The position numbers and the translations under genes were made by a program. A DNA stretch of 64,000 nt from a bacterium (GTDB taxonomy: Bacteria > Zhuqueibacterota > Zhuqueibacteria > Zhuqueibacterales > Zhuqueibacteraceae), in assembly GCA_023150945.1 (NCBI GenBank), contig JAKLJX010000001.1, positions 1-64,000 of the forward strand, in the 5' to 3' direction. The notes under the pieces were generated by a model. It was not told where the DNA came from, ran no database searches, and saw only the letters and a program-made list of their open reading frames with translations. This document shows positions 1-8,402 of the stretch, one piece after another. How positions within the stretch are numbered: the stretch's first letter is position 1; the number at the start of each line of letters is the position of its first letter.

Positions 1-46
1 TTTCAATCATTTGTTCTCTTCATGAAAGTCTGAAGTCAAGATTTTC

Positions 47-74
47 TTTGCGTATCTTTGCGTCTTTGCGTGAG
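47..74. repeat. Short CTTTGCGT microrepeat
   Basis: Three close copies of CTTTGCGT occur in the first 206 bases, upstream of the tag gene. Reverse-complemented they read ACGCAAAG. Similar ACGCAAAG-type runs are scattered between genes in many bacterial genomes. Nothing else is recognised in positions 1-206, and an antisense reading frame over tag that runs into these repeats is not credible. Confidence 0.45.
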
Positions 75-206
75 CTGATGTTTTTTTTTGGTTGCGGCTC
101 GTCCGCGTTGTGAAAGTTGGAATCTCATTCTGGCTTTGAGCGCCTCACGGCCTAAAACTCCCGCGGCGCGTGGCGAGGTGAGAAAAAACACTCGAGGATT
201 CTCAAA

Positions 207-773
207 ATGCAAAGCAAGCGACGCTGTCCCTGGTGTGGCGATGATCCGCTCTGCGTGGCCTATCATGATGCGGAGTGGGGCGTAGCCGTGCATGACGATC
301 GGCGGCTGTTCGAGATGTTGATTCTCGAAGGCGCGCAGGCGGGCTTGAACTGGCTCACGATTTTGCGTAAGCGCGACAACTACCGCAAGACCTTCGCGAA
401 TTTCGATCCGGCGCGCGTGGCCAAATTCGACCGCCGGAAAATCGCCGCGCTGCTGGAGAATCCCGGCATTGTGCGCAACCGCCTCAAGATTCATGCGGCG
501 GTGGCCAATGCCCAGGCCTTGCTGCAGGTGCAGAAGGAATTCGGCAGCTTCGACCGCTACATTTGGCAATTCGTGGGCGGCAAGCCGAAAAAGAACCGCT
601 GGCGGGAACTGAAGGAACTGCCCAGCCGCACGCCGGAATCCGATGCCATGAGCAAAGACCTGAAGCGCCGCGGCTTTTCATTCGTGGGCTCGACGATTTG
701 CTATGCTTTCATGCAGGCGGTGGGCATGGTGAATGATCACGTGGTGAGGTGTTATCGCTATCGTGAGGTGTGA
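207..773 (+). CDS. tag: DNA-3-methyladenine glycosylase I
   Basis: Base-excision repair enzyme that removes 3-methyladenine from alkylated DNA, acting in the cytoplasm. The 188-residue product matches Escherichia coli Tag in length and in its main blocks: the N-terminal CPWCGDD, YHDAEWGV, the LFEMLILEGAQAGLNW helix region, and GFSFVGSTICYAFMQA followed by NDHVVRC. The N-terminal cysteine and first histidine, with the His and Cys of NDHVVRC, are the zinc ligands known in the family. The ATG at 207 gives the expected N-terminus, although no strong ribosome-binding site is visible. It stands alone, upstream of a repeat-filled spacer. Confidence 0.95.
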   Translation: MQSKRRCPWCGDDPLCVAYHDAEWGVAVHDDRRLFEMLILEGAQAGLNWLTILRKRDNYRKTFANFDPARVAKFDRRKIAALLENPGIVRNRLKIHAAVANAQALLQVQKEFGSFDRYIWQFVGGKPKKNRWRELKELPSRTPESDAMSKDLKRRGFSFVGSTICYAFMQAVGMVNDHVVRCYRYREV

Positions 774-842
774 CACTTTCGCCCGGGCAGAATGCTCATG
801 ATGATTCCGTGAAGATCCGGAGGCCGCGCGGAGTACTTCCGG

Positions 843-1226
843 CTGCCCGGACGGTATCTCCTGCGCCGTGCTCGCCCCTAACCTCAGTCTCAAGAACATC
901 CAGCCGGCTTTAGCTTTTTGAGCATAAATCGCCGCAAAAAAAATCAATCGTCCCCTCTGCCCGGGCGGGATCTCCTGCACCGTGCTCGCCCCCAACCTCA
1001 GCCTCAAGAACATCCAGCCGGCTTCAGCCGACTTTTGGTATCAGCCTGCGATTTGAATCGCAGGATAGAGTTGGTCTGCCCGGGCGGTATCTCCTGCACC
1101 GTGCTCGCCCCCAACCTCAGCCTCAAGAACTTCCAGCCGGCTTCAGCCGGCTTTTGGTATCAGCCTGCGATTTGAATCGCAGGATCGAATCGCAGGGATT
1201 TGAATCGCAGGATCGAATCGCAGGAT
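843..1226. repeat. Triplicated intergenic repeat with palindromes
   Basis: Three copies of a roughly 80-110 base unit begin with CTGCCCGG at 843, 957 and 1076, so spacings are 114 and 119 bases. The second and third copies are nearly identical and extend through an AGCCGGCTTCAGCCGGCT-like palindrome and the perfect palindrome CCTGCGATTTGAATCGCAGG. The first copy is more diverged and truncated. After the third copy, the half-palindrome ATCGCAGG is repeated several times in tandem up to about 1226. The array fills the spacer between tag and the SulP gene. It contains no believable gene. It resembles a REP-like element family. Confidence 0.85.
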
Positions 1227-1278
1227 TGAAGCCCAGAAACCCCTTGCAAAATCCCGCCAAAATCCCTTTCATCTCTCC

Positions 1279-3078
1279 ATGAACCAACTCGACAGCTACG
1301 CGATCGTCGCCCGGCTGCGCGCGCAATGGCGGAATTCCCTGCGGCACTATGACAACTTCACCCTGCGCCGCGATTTGATCGCGGGCTTGACCGTGGCCTT
1401 TGTCGCCCTGCCGCAATCCATCGCCTATGCCTTGATCGCGGGCGTCCCGGCGCAATACGGCATCTACGCCTTCATCACCGGCAGCATCGTGGCCGCGGCG
1501 TTCGGCTCCTCGCGGCATCTGCAAAGCGGGCCGACCAACGCCAGCTCCATCGTCATTGCCAGCACCCTCGCCGTCTATGCCGCGCAGGAAAACTTCATCG
1601 GAGTCGTTTTTCTGCTGGGCTTTCTGGCGGGCAGCCTGCAACTGGCCGCGGGTTTGTTGCAGCTCGGCAATCTCACCGAGTTCATTTCAAAAGCCGTGCT
1701 CACCGGTTTTATTGCCGCGGCCGGGCTGCTGATCATGACGAATCAACTGCCCAACTTGCTCGGCTTCAGCAAACAGAGCAACATGATGGCGCTCGACGGC
1801 ATTCTGAACGTCGTTCGCCACCTCGATCAAATCAACCCGGCCGCACTGGCGATTGGCGCCGGCACGATTCTGGGCGCACTCTTCATTCAAAAATATTGCC
1901 CGAAATCGCGGCTGGGCTTGCCGCTGCTGCCGCCTTACTTGACTGCGCTGCTGGCCGCGGCCGCAGTGGTTTGGCTGCTCGAGCTCGAAGGCCAGGGCTT
2001 GCGCCTGGTCGGCGAGATTCTCAGCTCGCTGCCGCCGTTGAGCCTGCCGGTATTCGATTGGAAAACGATACAAGCGTTAAGCGCGGGCGCGCTGGCGCTC
2101 GGCCTCATCGGCCTGGCAGAATCCTATTCCGCTGCGAAATCGGCCGCGGCCTTCACCGGCGACAAGATCGATCCGGATCAGGAATTGATCGGCCAGGGCA
2201 CCGCCAAAATCGTGACCGCGTTTCTCAGCGGCATGCCGGTTTCCGGCTCGATCACCCGCACGTTGCTGAACTATCGCGCCGGCGCGCTGACGCGTTTTGC
2301 CAATGTTTTCGCGGGAATATTCGTGGCGCTGGCGGGACTGCTGATCAGCCCCGTGATGCGTTACCTGCCGGTGGCGGCGCTGGCCGGCATTCTGATGTTG
2401 ATCGCCGCGACCATGGTCAATTGGCACGAGGCCAAAATCGCCTGGCACACCACGCGCGGTGACCGTGCCGCGCTGCTCACGACCTTCATCGGCGCATTGG
2501 TTTTTCCGCTGGATCAGGCCATCTTCATCGGCGTCGGCATCTCGATCATCCTGTTCCTGCGCAAGGTGCGCAAGCCGCGCCTTACCGAGCTGGTGTATGA
2601 TTGGCACCTCGGCTTCAAGGAACTCGATGCTTCCCAGCCGCATCCGCTGCCGGAAATCGCCATCGTTCATATCTCCGGCGACGTGTTTTTCGGCACCGCG
2701 GAATTTCTGGAGAACGAGCTGTTGCGCATCGCGCACCGGCCCGAGCTGCGCGTGCTGATCTTGCGCATGCGCGGGGCGGCCTGCCTCGACGCCACCTTCG
2801 TGCTCTCGCTGATGAAGGTGCACGAATACATGAAGGCGGGCGGCAAACTGCTGCTCATCTCCGGGGCCACCAGTGAGGCCGCGCGCGTTTTGGAACGTTC
2901 CGGCCTGGAGGCCAGCATCGGTCGCGAGAACATTTTTTTCACCGATGCCACTTTGTTCAAGGCCACCCGCCACGCCATTGACCGCGCGGTGGAATTTTTG
3001 GAGCAGGAGGGAGGCAATACTTCCGGCGCATCCCGCCAACCGGCTGCGGCACAACCGATTGCGCCGCAATCTCAGTGA
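1279..3078 (+). CDS. SulP family anion transporter with STAS domain
   Basis: Inner-membrane transporter of the SulP/SLC26 family, whose members move sulfate, bicarbonate or other anions. Of 599 residues, about the first 430 are hydrophobic segments, starting with the family block FVALPQSIAYALIAGVPAQYG and followed by a GPTNASS motif. The AESYSAAK and SGSITRT motifs in the middle are typical core motifs. A cytoplasmic STAS domain covers roughly residues 440-570 (HISGDVFFG and LRMRGAACLDAT). No carbonic anhydrase or sulfur-assimilation gene lies nearby, so the substrate is unknown. The start codon has no clear ribosome-binding site. Confidence 0.92.
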   Translation: MNQLDSYAIVARLRAQWRNSLRHYDNFTLRRDLIAGLTVAFVALPQSIAYALIAGVPAQYGIYAFITGSIVAAAFGSSRHLQSGPTNASSIVIASTLAVYAAQENFIGVVFLLGFLAGSLQLAAGLLQLGNLTEFISKAVLTGFIAAAGLLIMTNQLPNLLGFSKQSNMMALDGILNVVRHLDQINPAALAIGAGTILGALFIQKYCPKSRLGLPLLPPYLTALLAAAAVVWLLELEGQGLRLVGEILSSLPPLSLPVFDWKTIQALSAGALALGLIGLAESYSAAKSAAAFTGDKIDPDQELIGQGTAKIVTAFLSGMPVSGSITRTLLNYRAGALTRFANVFAGIFVALAGLLISPVMRYLPVAALAGILMLIAATMVNWHEAKIAWHTTRGDRAALLTTFIGALVFPLDQAIFIGVGISIILFLRKVRKPRLTELVYDWHLGFKELDASQPHPLPEIAIVHISGDVFFGTAEFLENELLRIAHRPELRVLILRMRGAACLDATFVLSLMKVHEYMKAGGKLLLISGATSEAARVLERSGLEASIGRENIFFTDATLFKATRHAIDRAVEFLEQEGGNTSGASRQPAAAQPIAPQSQ

Positions 3079-3185
3079 GACCGGCGGACGCCGGGTCGCG
3101 CAGGAGGCCGGGCAAGCGCGAGAATTCTCCCACCAGCGCAGCGCTGCGCCTGAGTGGTCGGTGGTGAATCGCAATTCATGCACCC

Positions 3186-4325
3186 GTGGAAAAAGTCGAC
3201 ATTTGCATCATCGGCGCCGGCCCGGCGGGCCTGGCGACCGCGGCCGCACTCATCAAGCAGCGGCCGGGAATGCGGGATCACATTCTGATTCTCGAAAAAG
3301 AACAGCATCCCCGCCACAAACTTTGCGGCGGCGGCCTCACGCCCTGGGTTGACCGCCTGCTGCGCGAGCTGGATTTGACCGCGCCGGCACCGGACTTTTG
3401 CGTCGACCGCGTGCGGTTCTATCTCAACGACGAGCCGCTCGTTTTCGACGTGCCGGGATTGATGCGCACGATTCGCCGCAACGAGTTTGACGCCGCGCTG
3501 GCGGATTGTCTGCGCCGCAAGGGGGTGCGCTTGCTGGAGAACACGGCGGTGCAGTCGTTGTCGCGGCGTGACGAGGGCATCATCATCACCACGGCGCGCG
3601 GCGAGTATTGCGCCGAATTGGTGGTGGGCGCGGAGGGCGCCAAGAGTTTGGTGCGGCGGCAGTTCTTCCGTGAAACGCCCTCGCGCGTGTCGCGGCTGCT
3701 GGAAGTGCTGGTGCCCGCGACCGGCGCAGCCGCGAGTGAATTCGAGAATCAGACGGTGGTCATCGACTTCCGGCCGATGCGGGAGGGTTTGCAGGGGTAT
3801 GTGTGGGACTTTCCGTGCTGGGTGAACGGCGCCCCGCATCTCAATGTGGGATTGTTCGACAGCCGCATTCACGAGCGGCAAAACAGCGTGCGCGCGGATC
3901 TGCCGGATCTGCTCAACCGCCATCTCGAGGCGCGCGGCTTTGATCCGGCCACGCCGCTGATGGGGCATCCCGAGCGCTGGTTTCATCCCGCGGATCACTT
4001 CAGCCGGCCGCGGGTGTTGCTCGCGGGCGAGGCCGCGGGCATCGAACCGTGGCTGGGCGAAGGCATTTCGGCGGCGCTGGCCTACGGCCAGGTGGCGGCG
4101 GAAACCATTGTGCATGCCCTGGACACGCGTGATTTTTCTCTGGCGGATTATCGCCGCCGCATTCTTCGCCACCGGCTCGGCAGTTTGTTGCGGCGCAATC
4201 GCCTGATTGCGCGTTTGTTCTACGCCCCGCAATTTCGCGCTTTGCTGCCGTTGTTTGGGCGCGTGTTGCACGGCTACGTGGCCTTGCGGCACCAGCGCAC
4301 CGCGGCCAAACAAAAAGGCCGCTGA
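3186..4325 (+). CDS. FAD-dependent oxidoreductase, geranylgeranyl reductase family
   Basis: A 379-residue flavoprotein. It opens with a Rossmann dinucleotide-binding motif (IIGAGPAGLATAAAL), has an RRNEFDAAL block, a VVGAEGAKS motif and the late GEAAGIEPWLGEGIS motif that together mark the geranylgeranyl reductase and related FAD-hydroxylase superfamily. Relatives reduce isoprenoid double bonds in lipids or quinone side chains; the substrate here cannot be read from sequence. The start is GTG, because the ATG eight bases upstream is out of frame. The stop codon lies inside the stem of the tmRNA terminator, so the two convergent genes share their 3' ends. Confidence 0.85.
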   Translation: MEKVDICIIGAGPAGLATAAALIKQRPGMRDHILILEKEQHPRHKLCGGGLTPWVDRLLRELDLTAPAPDFCVDRVRFYLNDEPLVFDVPGLMRTIRRNEFDAALADCLRRKGVRLLENTAVQSLSRRDEGIIITTARGEYCAELVVGAEGAKSLVRRQFFRETPSRVSRLLEVLVPATGAAASEFENQTVVIDFRPMREGLQGYVWDFPCWVNGAPHLNVGLFDSRIHERQNSVRADLPDLLNRHLEARGFDPATPLMGHPERWFHPADHFSRPRVLLAGEAAGIEPWLGEGISAALAYGQVAAETIVHALDTRDFSLADYRRRILRHRLGSLLRRNRLIARLFYAPQFRALLPLFGRVLHGYVALRHQRTAAKQKGR

Positions 4326-4346
4326 TGCGGTGCAGCATCAGCGGCC
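4312..4346 (-). terminator. Rho-independent terminator of tmRNA
   Basis: A perfect 12-base-pair stem (4317-4328 pairing with 4335-4346) with a six-base loop is followed on the minus strand by a T run (complement of AAAAA at 4312-4316). It lies eight bases beyond the CCA end of tmRNA. The stop codon of the convergent flavoprotein gene (4323-4325) is inside the stem. Confidence 0.9.
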
Positions 4347-4354
4347 TGAGGTTT

Positions 4355-4715
4355 TGGTGGAGACGGCGGGAATCGAACCCGCGTCCGAAGGCCAGTCAAC
4401 GAGAACGTCTACATGTTTAGTCTGTTGATCAATCTCGCGCGCGTGACCTCAGCAGACAAGGGTCAACACGCGCCAGCCTGTGGGTTCTCACCTGCGATAC
4501 CCAGACACAACCGCAGGCCAGCCACTATTGTGACGCTCATTCACCACCGAGTGGCGCGAGGGTGATGAGCGTGCCGCCTAGTTTGAATTAGGCAGCAACA
4601 GCATACGCATAGTTGTCTGCGTTTAAATTTGGTGCCCGGATATTTAACGAGGCTCCAGACAACCTCGACATGCTGCTCTCGCTTCCTCGACCCCCGTCGA
4701 AGCCATGTCGTCCCC
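4355..4715 (-). ncRNA. ssrA: tmRNA (transfer-messenger RNA)
   Basis: Trans-translation RNA that rescues stalled ribosomes with SmpB and tags the unfinished protein for degradation. On the minus strand the 5' end GGGGACG pairs as an acceptor stem with CGTCTCC just before an encoded CCA, with one G-U pair as in E. coli. The 5' region continues with the family block ATGGCTTCGACGGGGG and the 3' end holds the T-arm sequence GGTTCGATTCC. The tag reading frame (4588-4620 on the complement) begins at a GCA resume codon and encodes ADNYAYAVAA followed by TAA, with the usual Ala-Ala protease signal. It is the one-piece form, about 361 nucleotides. Confidence 0.97.
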
Positions 4716-4724
4716 GGAAGTCGC

Positions 4725-4730
4725 ATTATT
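4725..4730 (-). promoter_or_regulatory. Possible -10 element of tmRNA
   Basis: AATAAT on the minus strand ends ten bases before the predicted 5' end of tmRNA (4715), which is the spacing of a sigma-70-type -10 box. No good -35 box is seen. The 78 bases between tmRNA and recQ must hold both divergent promoters. Confidence 0.35.
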
Positions 4731-4793
4731 GAACGCGCCAAAATACGAAACCGTTGCACTGGAATCAAGCTGAAATTCGCCGGAAAATCTTTC

Positions 4794-6242
4794 ATGCCCA
4801 CCATTCACGAAGTTTTGCTCGAACATTTTGGCCATGCCGAATTTCGCGGCCAGCAGGAGGCCATCATCCGTCATGTGCTGGCGGGCGGCCATGCCCTGGT
4901 GATCATGCCCACCGGCATGGGCAAATCGCTGTGCTACCAAATTCCCGCGCTCCTGCCCGACGGCTTTGTGCTCGTGCTCTCGCCGCTGATCGCGTTGATG
5001 AAAGATCAGGTCGATGCGCTGGTTGCCAAAGGCATTGCTGCCGCCTATCTCAACTCCTCTTTGAGTCGCAGCGAACGCGAGGCGCGCCAGGCCGCCATTG
5101 CCGGCGGCGCCTATCGCCTGCTTTATGTCACACCCGAGCGTTTTCGCAAGCCGGAGTTCGTCGAGTTGATTCGCACGCGGCACATTTCCCTGCTGGCAGT
5201 TGACGAAGCGCATTGCATCAGCCAGTGGGGCCACGACTTCCGGCCGGATTACTCGCGCGTCGGCGAGATCCGCCGTTTGCTCGGCAATCCCACCACTCTG
5301 GCGCTGACCGCGACCGCCACGCCCGAAGTGCAGGAGGATATCATCACGCAGCTTGGTTTGACGCGCGGCCAGATCAAGCTCTTTCATGAAGGCATTGCGC
5401 GGCCCAATCTCCATCTTGCGGTGCACCAGGTGTGGGGGCAGGAGGAAAAGCTGCAAAATCTGCTCGCGCTGCCGCAGCGGCTGCCGGGCAACGGCATCTG
5501 CTATTTTGCCCTCATCAAAACCTTGCAGGAATTCGGCGAACGCCTGCGCGCCCGCGGCCTGCCGGCGCTGCAGTATCACGGCGATTTGGACAGCCGGGAG
5601 CGCAAACGCGTGCAGAACAAATTCATGCAGGGTGAGAATCAACTCGTGCTCGCCACCAATGCCTTCGGCATGGGCATCGACAAGGACAACATCCGCTTCG
5701 TGGTGCATGCCGAAGTGCCGGGTTCGCTCGAAGCCTACTATCAGGAAATCGGGCGCGCCGGTCGCGACGGCGACCGCTCTGATTGCCTGCTGCTTTATGA
5801 TGAGCAGGATCTGCTCATTCAAATGGATTTTCTCAACTGGAACAATCCGGGCGCGGCGTTTTACCACCGGCTTTATCATTTCCTGCTCGCAGACGCCGAG
5901 CAAGTCAATGCCCATGGCCTCGAAGGCTTGAAGGAAAAACTGCATTTCAAGAGCAAGCATGATTTTCGGCTGGAAACCGCGCTCGGCATGCTGGAGCGCT
6001 ATGGCGTCACCACCGGCAGCCTGGAGGGCAAAGACTTGGCGGTGATCGGCGATTTGCCGGAAGAACTCACGGATCAGAAGAATTTGGATCGCAAACTCAA
6101 GCGCGAGCAACGGCGGCTTTATGCGCTGGTGCAATATGCCAAGCACCCGGGCTGTCGCAAGGCGTTCATTCATGAGTATTTCGGTTTGTCGCATGCCGAA
6201 ACTTGCGGCGCCTGTGATCGCTGTTTGGCGGCGAGCGATTGA
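4794..6242 (+). CDS. recQ: RecQ-type ATP-dependent DNA helicase (short form)
   Basis: 3'-5' DNA helicase of superfamily 2 used in recombination and replication-fork repair. Motif I is PTGMGKS (residues 39-45), motif II is DEAH followed by the RecQ aromatic loop CISQWGHDFRPDY, motif III is LALTATAT, and motif VI is QEIGRAGRDG. The C-terminus ends directly after the zinc cluster (CRKAFIHEYFG, then CGACDRC). At 482 residues it lacks the winged-helix and HRDC domains of the 609-residue E. coli enzyme. The ATG at 4794 is chosen because upstream extension would run into the tmRNA gene. Confidence 0.93.
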   Translation: MPTIHEVLLEHFGHAEFRGQQEAIIRHVLAGGHALVIMPTGMGKSLCYQIPALLPDGFVLVLSPLIALMKDQVDALVAKGIAAAYLNSSLSRSEREARQAAIAGGAYRLLYVTPERFRKPEFVELIRTRHISLLAVDEAHCISQWGHDFRPDYSRVGEIRRLLGNPTTLALTATATPEVQEDIITQLGLTRGQIKLFHEGIARPNLHLAVHQVWGQEEKLQNLLALPQRLPGNGICYFALIKTLQEFGERLRARGLPALQYHGDLDSRERKRVQNKFMQGENQLVLATNAFGMGIDKDNIRFVVHAEVPGSLEAYYQEIGRAGRDGDRSDCLLLYDEQDLLIQMDFLNWNNPGAAFYHRLYHFLLADAEQVNAHGLEGLKEKLHFKSKHDFRLETALGMLERYGVTTGSLEGKDLAVIGDLPEELTDQKNLDRKLKREQRRLYALVQYAKHPGCRKAFIHEYFGLSHAETCGACDRCLAASD

Positions 6243-6618
6243 GGACCGGCGGCGCATGGCGAGGTGATCACGCCGCCGGCACTGCTGAGCGGCGTGCAGG
6301 AGAACTCCCGGCAGGCTTGCCTTTTCAGCAAAATCTGGTTATAATGCGCACGCGTCAGGTTGTCGTTTCGATTGGTACAGGCAGCTCATTTCACCTGTCA
6401 TGCCGAGGAATCTTGTGAAGCACTCGGGCCGGTGCCTGGGTCGGCACGATATCCCTGCTGGATGACAGGAATGATTGCGTTCTTCAAGGGTGACAGCGCC
6501 CTGGAGAATTGTTGGCTCGGCGGCTGCGGGCGATTGGAACTTCGGGCCCTGCCGCCGGCGAGTGCGGTCGAGTGCAATCCAGGCACGGAAAACGCTGTAG
6601 CAACCATCGGAGGGTGAT
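6243..6618. other. Gene-free spacer after recQ
   Basis: No convincing gene is seen. An eight-base-pair inverted repeat (6269-6276 with 6289-6296) follows recQ but has no T run, so it is at best a weak terminator. The promoter of the following OmpA-family gene should lie here; only its ribosome-binding site, GGAGGG just before 6619, is clear. Confidence 0.6.
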
Positions 6619-8085
6619 ATGCCTCGATTCATGTTGGTTTTGTTGGCGCTCATGATGATCGTCCCGGGCATGCTGTCCACCACGCAGGCGCGGCAGGCGC
6701 AGGACGAAAAAGTCTTTCAGCAGATCTTCGGCAAGACGCAGGAGAAATTCGGCCAGGCCAAATCGGCGCAGGCCGACATTCTCGCGCCGGAGGCTTTTGG
6801 CCGGGCGCTGAAGAAGTACAACGAAGCGCGCGAAGACTTCCGCCGCGGCCGCGCGCTGGCTGACATCAACAGGAAGCTCGGTGAAATCAGCGTGGATTTG
6901 GAAGCGGCGGTGAAGTCCGCCAATCTCGGCAAAGTGGCGCTCGAAAAAGTGCTGCGTGCGCGCGAAGATGCGCTCAAGGCCGAGGCCGAGCAAAACGCCG
7001 CGGAGAAATTCGCGCTGGCCGACAAAGCGTTCGGCGAGGCCACCCGCCGGCTGGAAGGCGGGGACGTGAATGCCGCGCAAAAGAAGGGTGAAGAAGCCGA
7101 GCAGCTCTTCCGCGAGGCGGAGTTGCACGCGATCAAGAACAGCGTGATCGGCAGCGTGCGCAGCCAGCTCGTGCAGGCGCGCAACGCCAAGATGGACCGC
7201 CTCGCGCCGGAAACCTACCGCAAGGCCGAGGCGCTGCTGGCGGAAGCGGAAAAAATCCTCAACACCAATCGTTACGCCGCCGGCTCGGCGCGCGAAAAGG
7301 CCGAGGCCGCGGAATATGAAGTGCGCCACGCCCGGCATCTCGCCGAGCAGGTGCAGCGCGTCAAAGTCGATGAGACGCAATGGGAAAAATTCCTGCTCTC
7401 GTTCGAACAGAAGATTGCCGGCATTGCTGCTGCGCTCGATTTCGAGCCGCAGTTCGATCAGGGCCTGGACAAGCCGGTGAACGATATTCGCGAAGCGGTG
7501 AAATCCCTGCGTGACGACCGCCGCAGCCTGAGCGACGAAGTGAACAAACTCGAGACCCGCATGGCGGAGCTCAGCAAGGAACTCAACAACATTCGCGAGG
7601 CGCAGGCCGGTCTGGAATCCCAGCTTGAAAAGGAAAAACGCCGGCAGCAGGAACTGCAGCGCCGCGAAGAGCGCGTCAAGGCGGTGGAGACCATGTTTGC
7701 GCCCGAGGAGGCGGTGGTGACGCGCGAAAACGAGCGGCTGCGCATTCGCCTGATCGGGCTGATCTTTCCCTCCGGCAAAGCCGTCATCATGCCGGAATAT
7801 TTTCCGCTGCTGACCAAGCTGCAGCGCGCCATTCGCGAGCTGCCGGATTCTTTCATCTCGGTCGAAGGCCACACCGACTCGCGCGGCGATGACGCCAACA
7901 ATCAGCGCATCTCGACCGAGCGCGCGCTCTCGGTGCAGCAATATCTCGTCGCCAACATGAATCTGCCGGCCAATCGCATTCAGGCGGTCGGCTTCGGCGA
8001 GAATTTTCCCATTGCCAGCAATGACTCCGAAGAAGGCCGCGCGCGCAATCGCCGCATCGAAGTGGTGCTGACGCTGCCGCAATAG
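6619..8085 (+). CDS. OmpA-family envelope protein with long helical region
   Basis: A 488-residue exported protein. An N-terminal signal peptide (about residues 1-25) is followed by some 330 residues of Ala-, Glu- and Lys-rich helix that resemble DUF4398-like and coiled-coil segments. A C-terminal OmpA-like peptidoglycan-binding domain covers about residues 385-488, with VEGHTDSRGDDANNQRIS and the final SEEGRARNRRIEVVL block. It probably spans the periplasm and anchors the outer membrane to peptidoglycan. A strong ribosome-binding site (GGAGGGTGAT) precedes the ATG, and a rho-independent terminator follows at 8176, so it forms its own transcript. Confidence 0.9.
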   Translation: MPRFMLVLLALMMIVPGMLSTTQARQAQDEKVFQQIFGKTQEKFGQAKSAQADILAPEAFGRALKKYNEAREDFRRGRALADINRKLGEISVDLEAAVKSANLGKVALEKVLRAREDALKAEAEQNAAEKFALADKAFGEATRRLEGGDVNAAQKKGEEAEQLFREAELHAIKNSVIGSVRSQLVQARNAKMDRLAPETYRKAEALLAEAEKILNTNRYAAGSAREKAEAAEYEVRHARHLAEQVQRVKVDETQWEKFLLSFEQKIAGIAAALDFEPQFDQGLDKPVNDIREAVKSLRDDRRSLSDEVNKLETRMAELSKELNNIREAQAGLESQLEKEKRRQQELQRREERVKAVETMFAPEEAVVTRENERLRIRLIGLIFPSGKAVIMPEYFPLLTKLQRAIRELPDSFISVEGHTDSRGDDANNQRISTERALSVQQYLVANMNLPANRIQAVGFGENFPIASNDSEEGRARNRRIEVVLTLPQ

Positions 8086-8402
8086 CCGCCGGCCGTTGTT
8101 TGATCGCGGTGCCGGGATTTCCCACCAATGCTGCTGCTCACCTTGAACGGCGCCCGGCACGACAGGTGAATTTGAAAAGGGCAACCCACCTTGGTTGCCC
8201 TTTCTTTTTGGGGCCCGCCATTTCTCGAACGCCGCACCTGGCAGGTAGCATGCACGCAGCCGGCAAACGTGTGCAGCGTTACGCAGCCTCACGCCACAGC
8301 CGGTAAATCCTTTTTCAGCAAATTCCACGGAAGGCAATCCGGCTGCGCCCGCAAAGCGCGTGCTGTCAGGCCAGCCTGTCATTCCAATCAGGAGATCAAT
8401 CT
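8086..8402. other. Spacer holding a terminator
   Basis: Between the OmpA-family gene and the next secreted-protein gene. Its only recognisable element is the terminator at 8176-8208. The last 15 bases hold the AGGAG ribosome-binding site of the following gene. Confidence 0.6.
8176..8208 (+). terminator. Rho-independent terminator
   Basis: An 11-base-pair perfect stem (8176-8186 with 8193-8203), a six-base loop and a T-rich tail TTTCTTTTT lie 90 bases beyond the stop of the OmpA-family gene. Confidence 0.85.

Noticed and set aside
3072-4313. Long open frame antisense to the flavoprotein gene
   Set aside because: No motif, low-complexity composition, and full overlap with a clearly conserved gene.
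4629-4793. Upstream extension of the RecQ reading frame
   Set aside because: It runs through the 5' end of tmRNA (to 4715); the ATG at 4794 gives the normal RecQ N-terminus.
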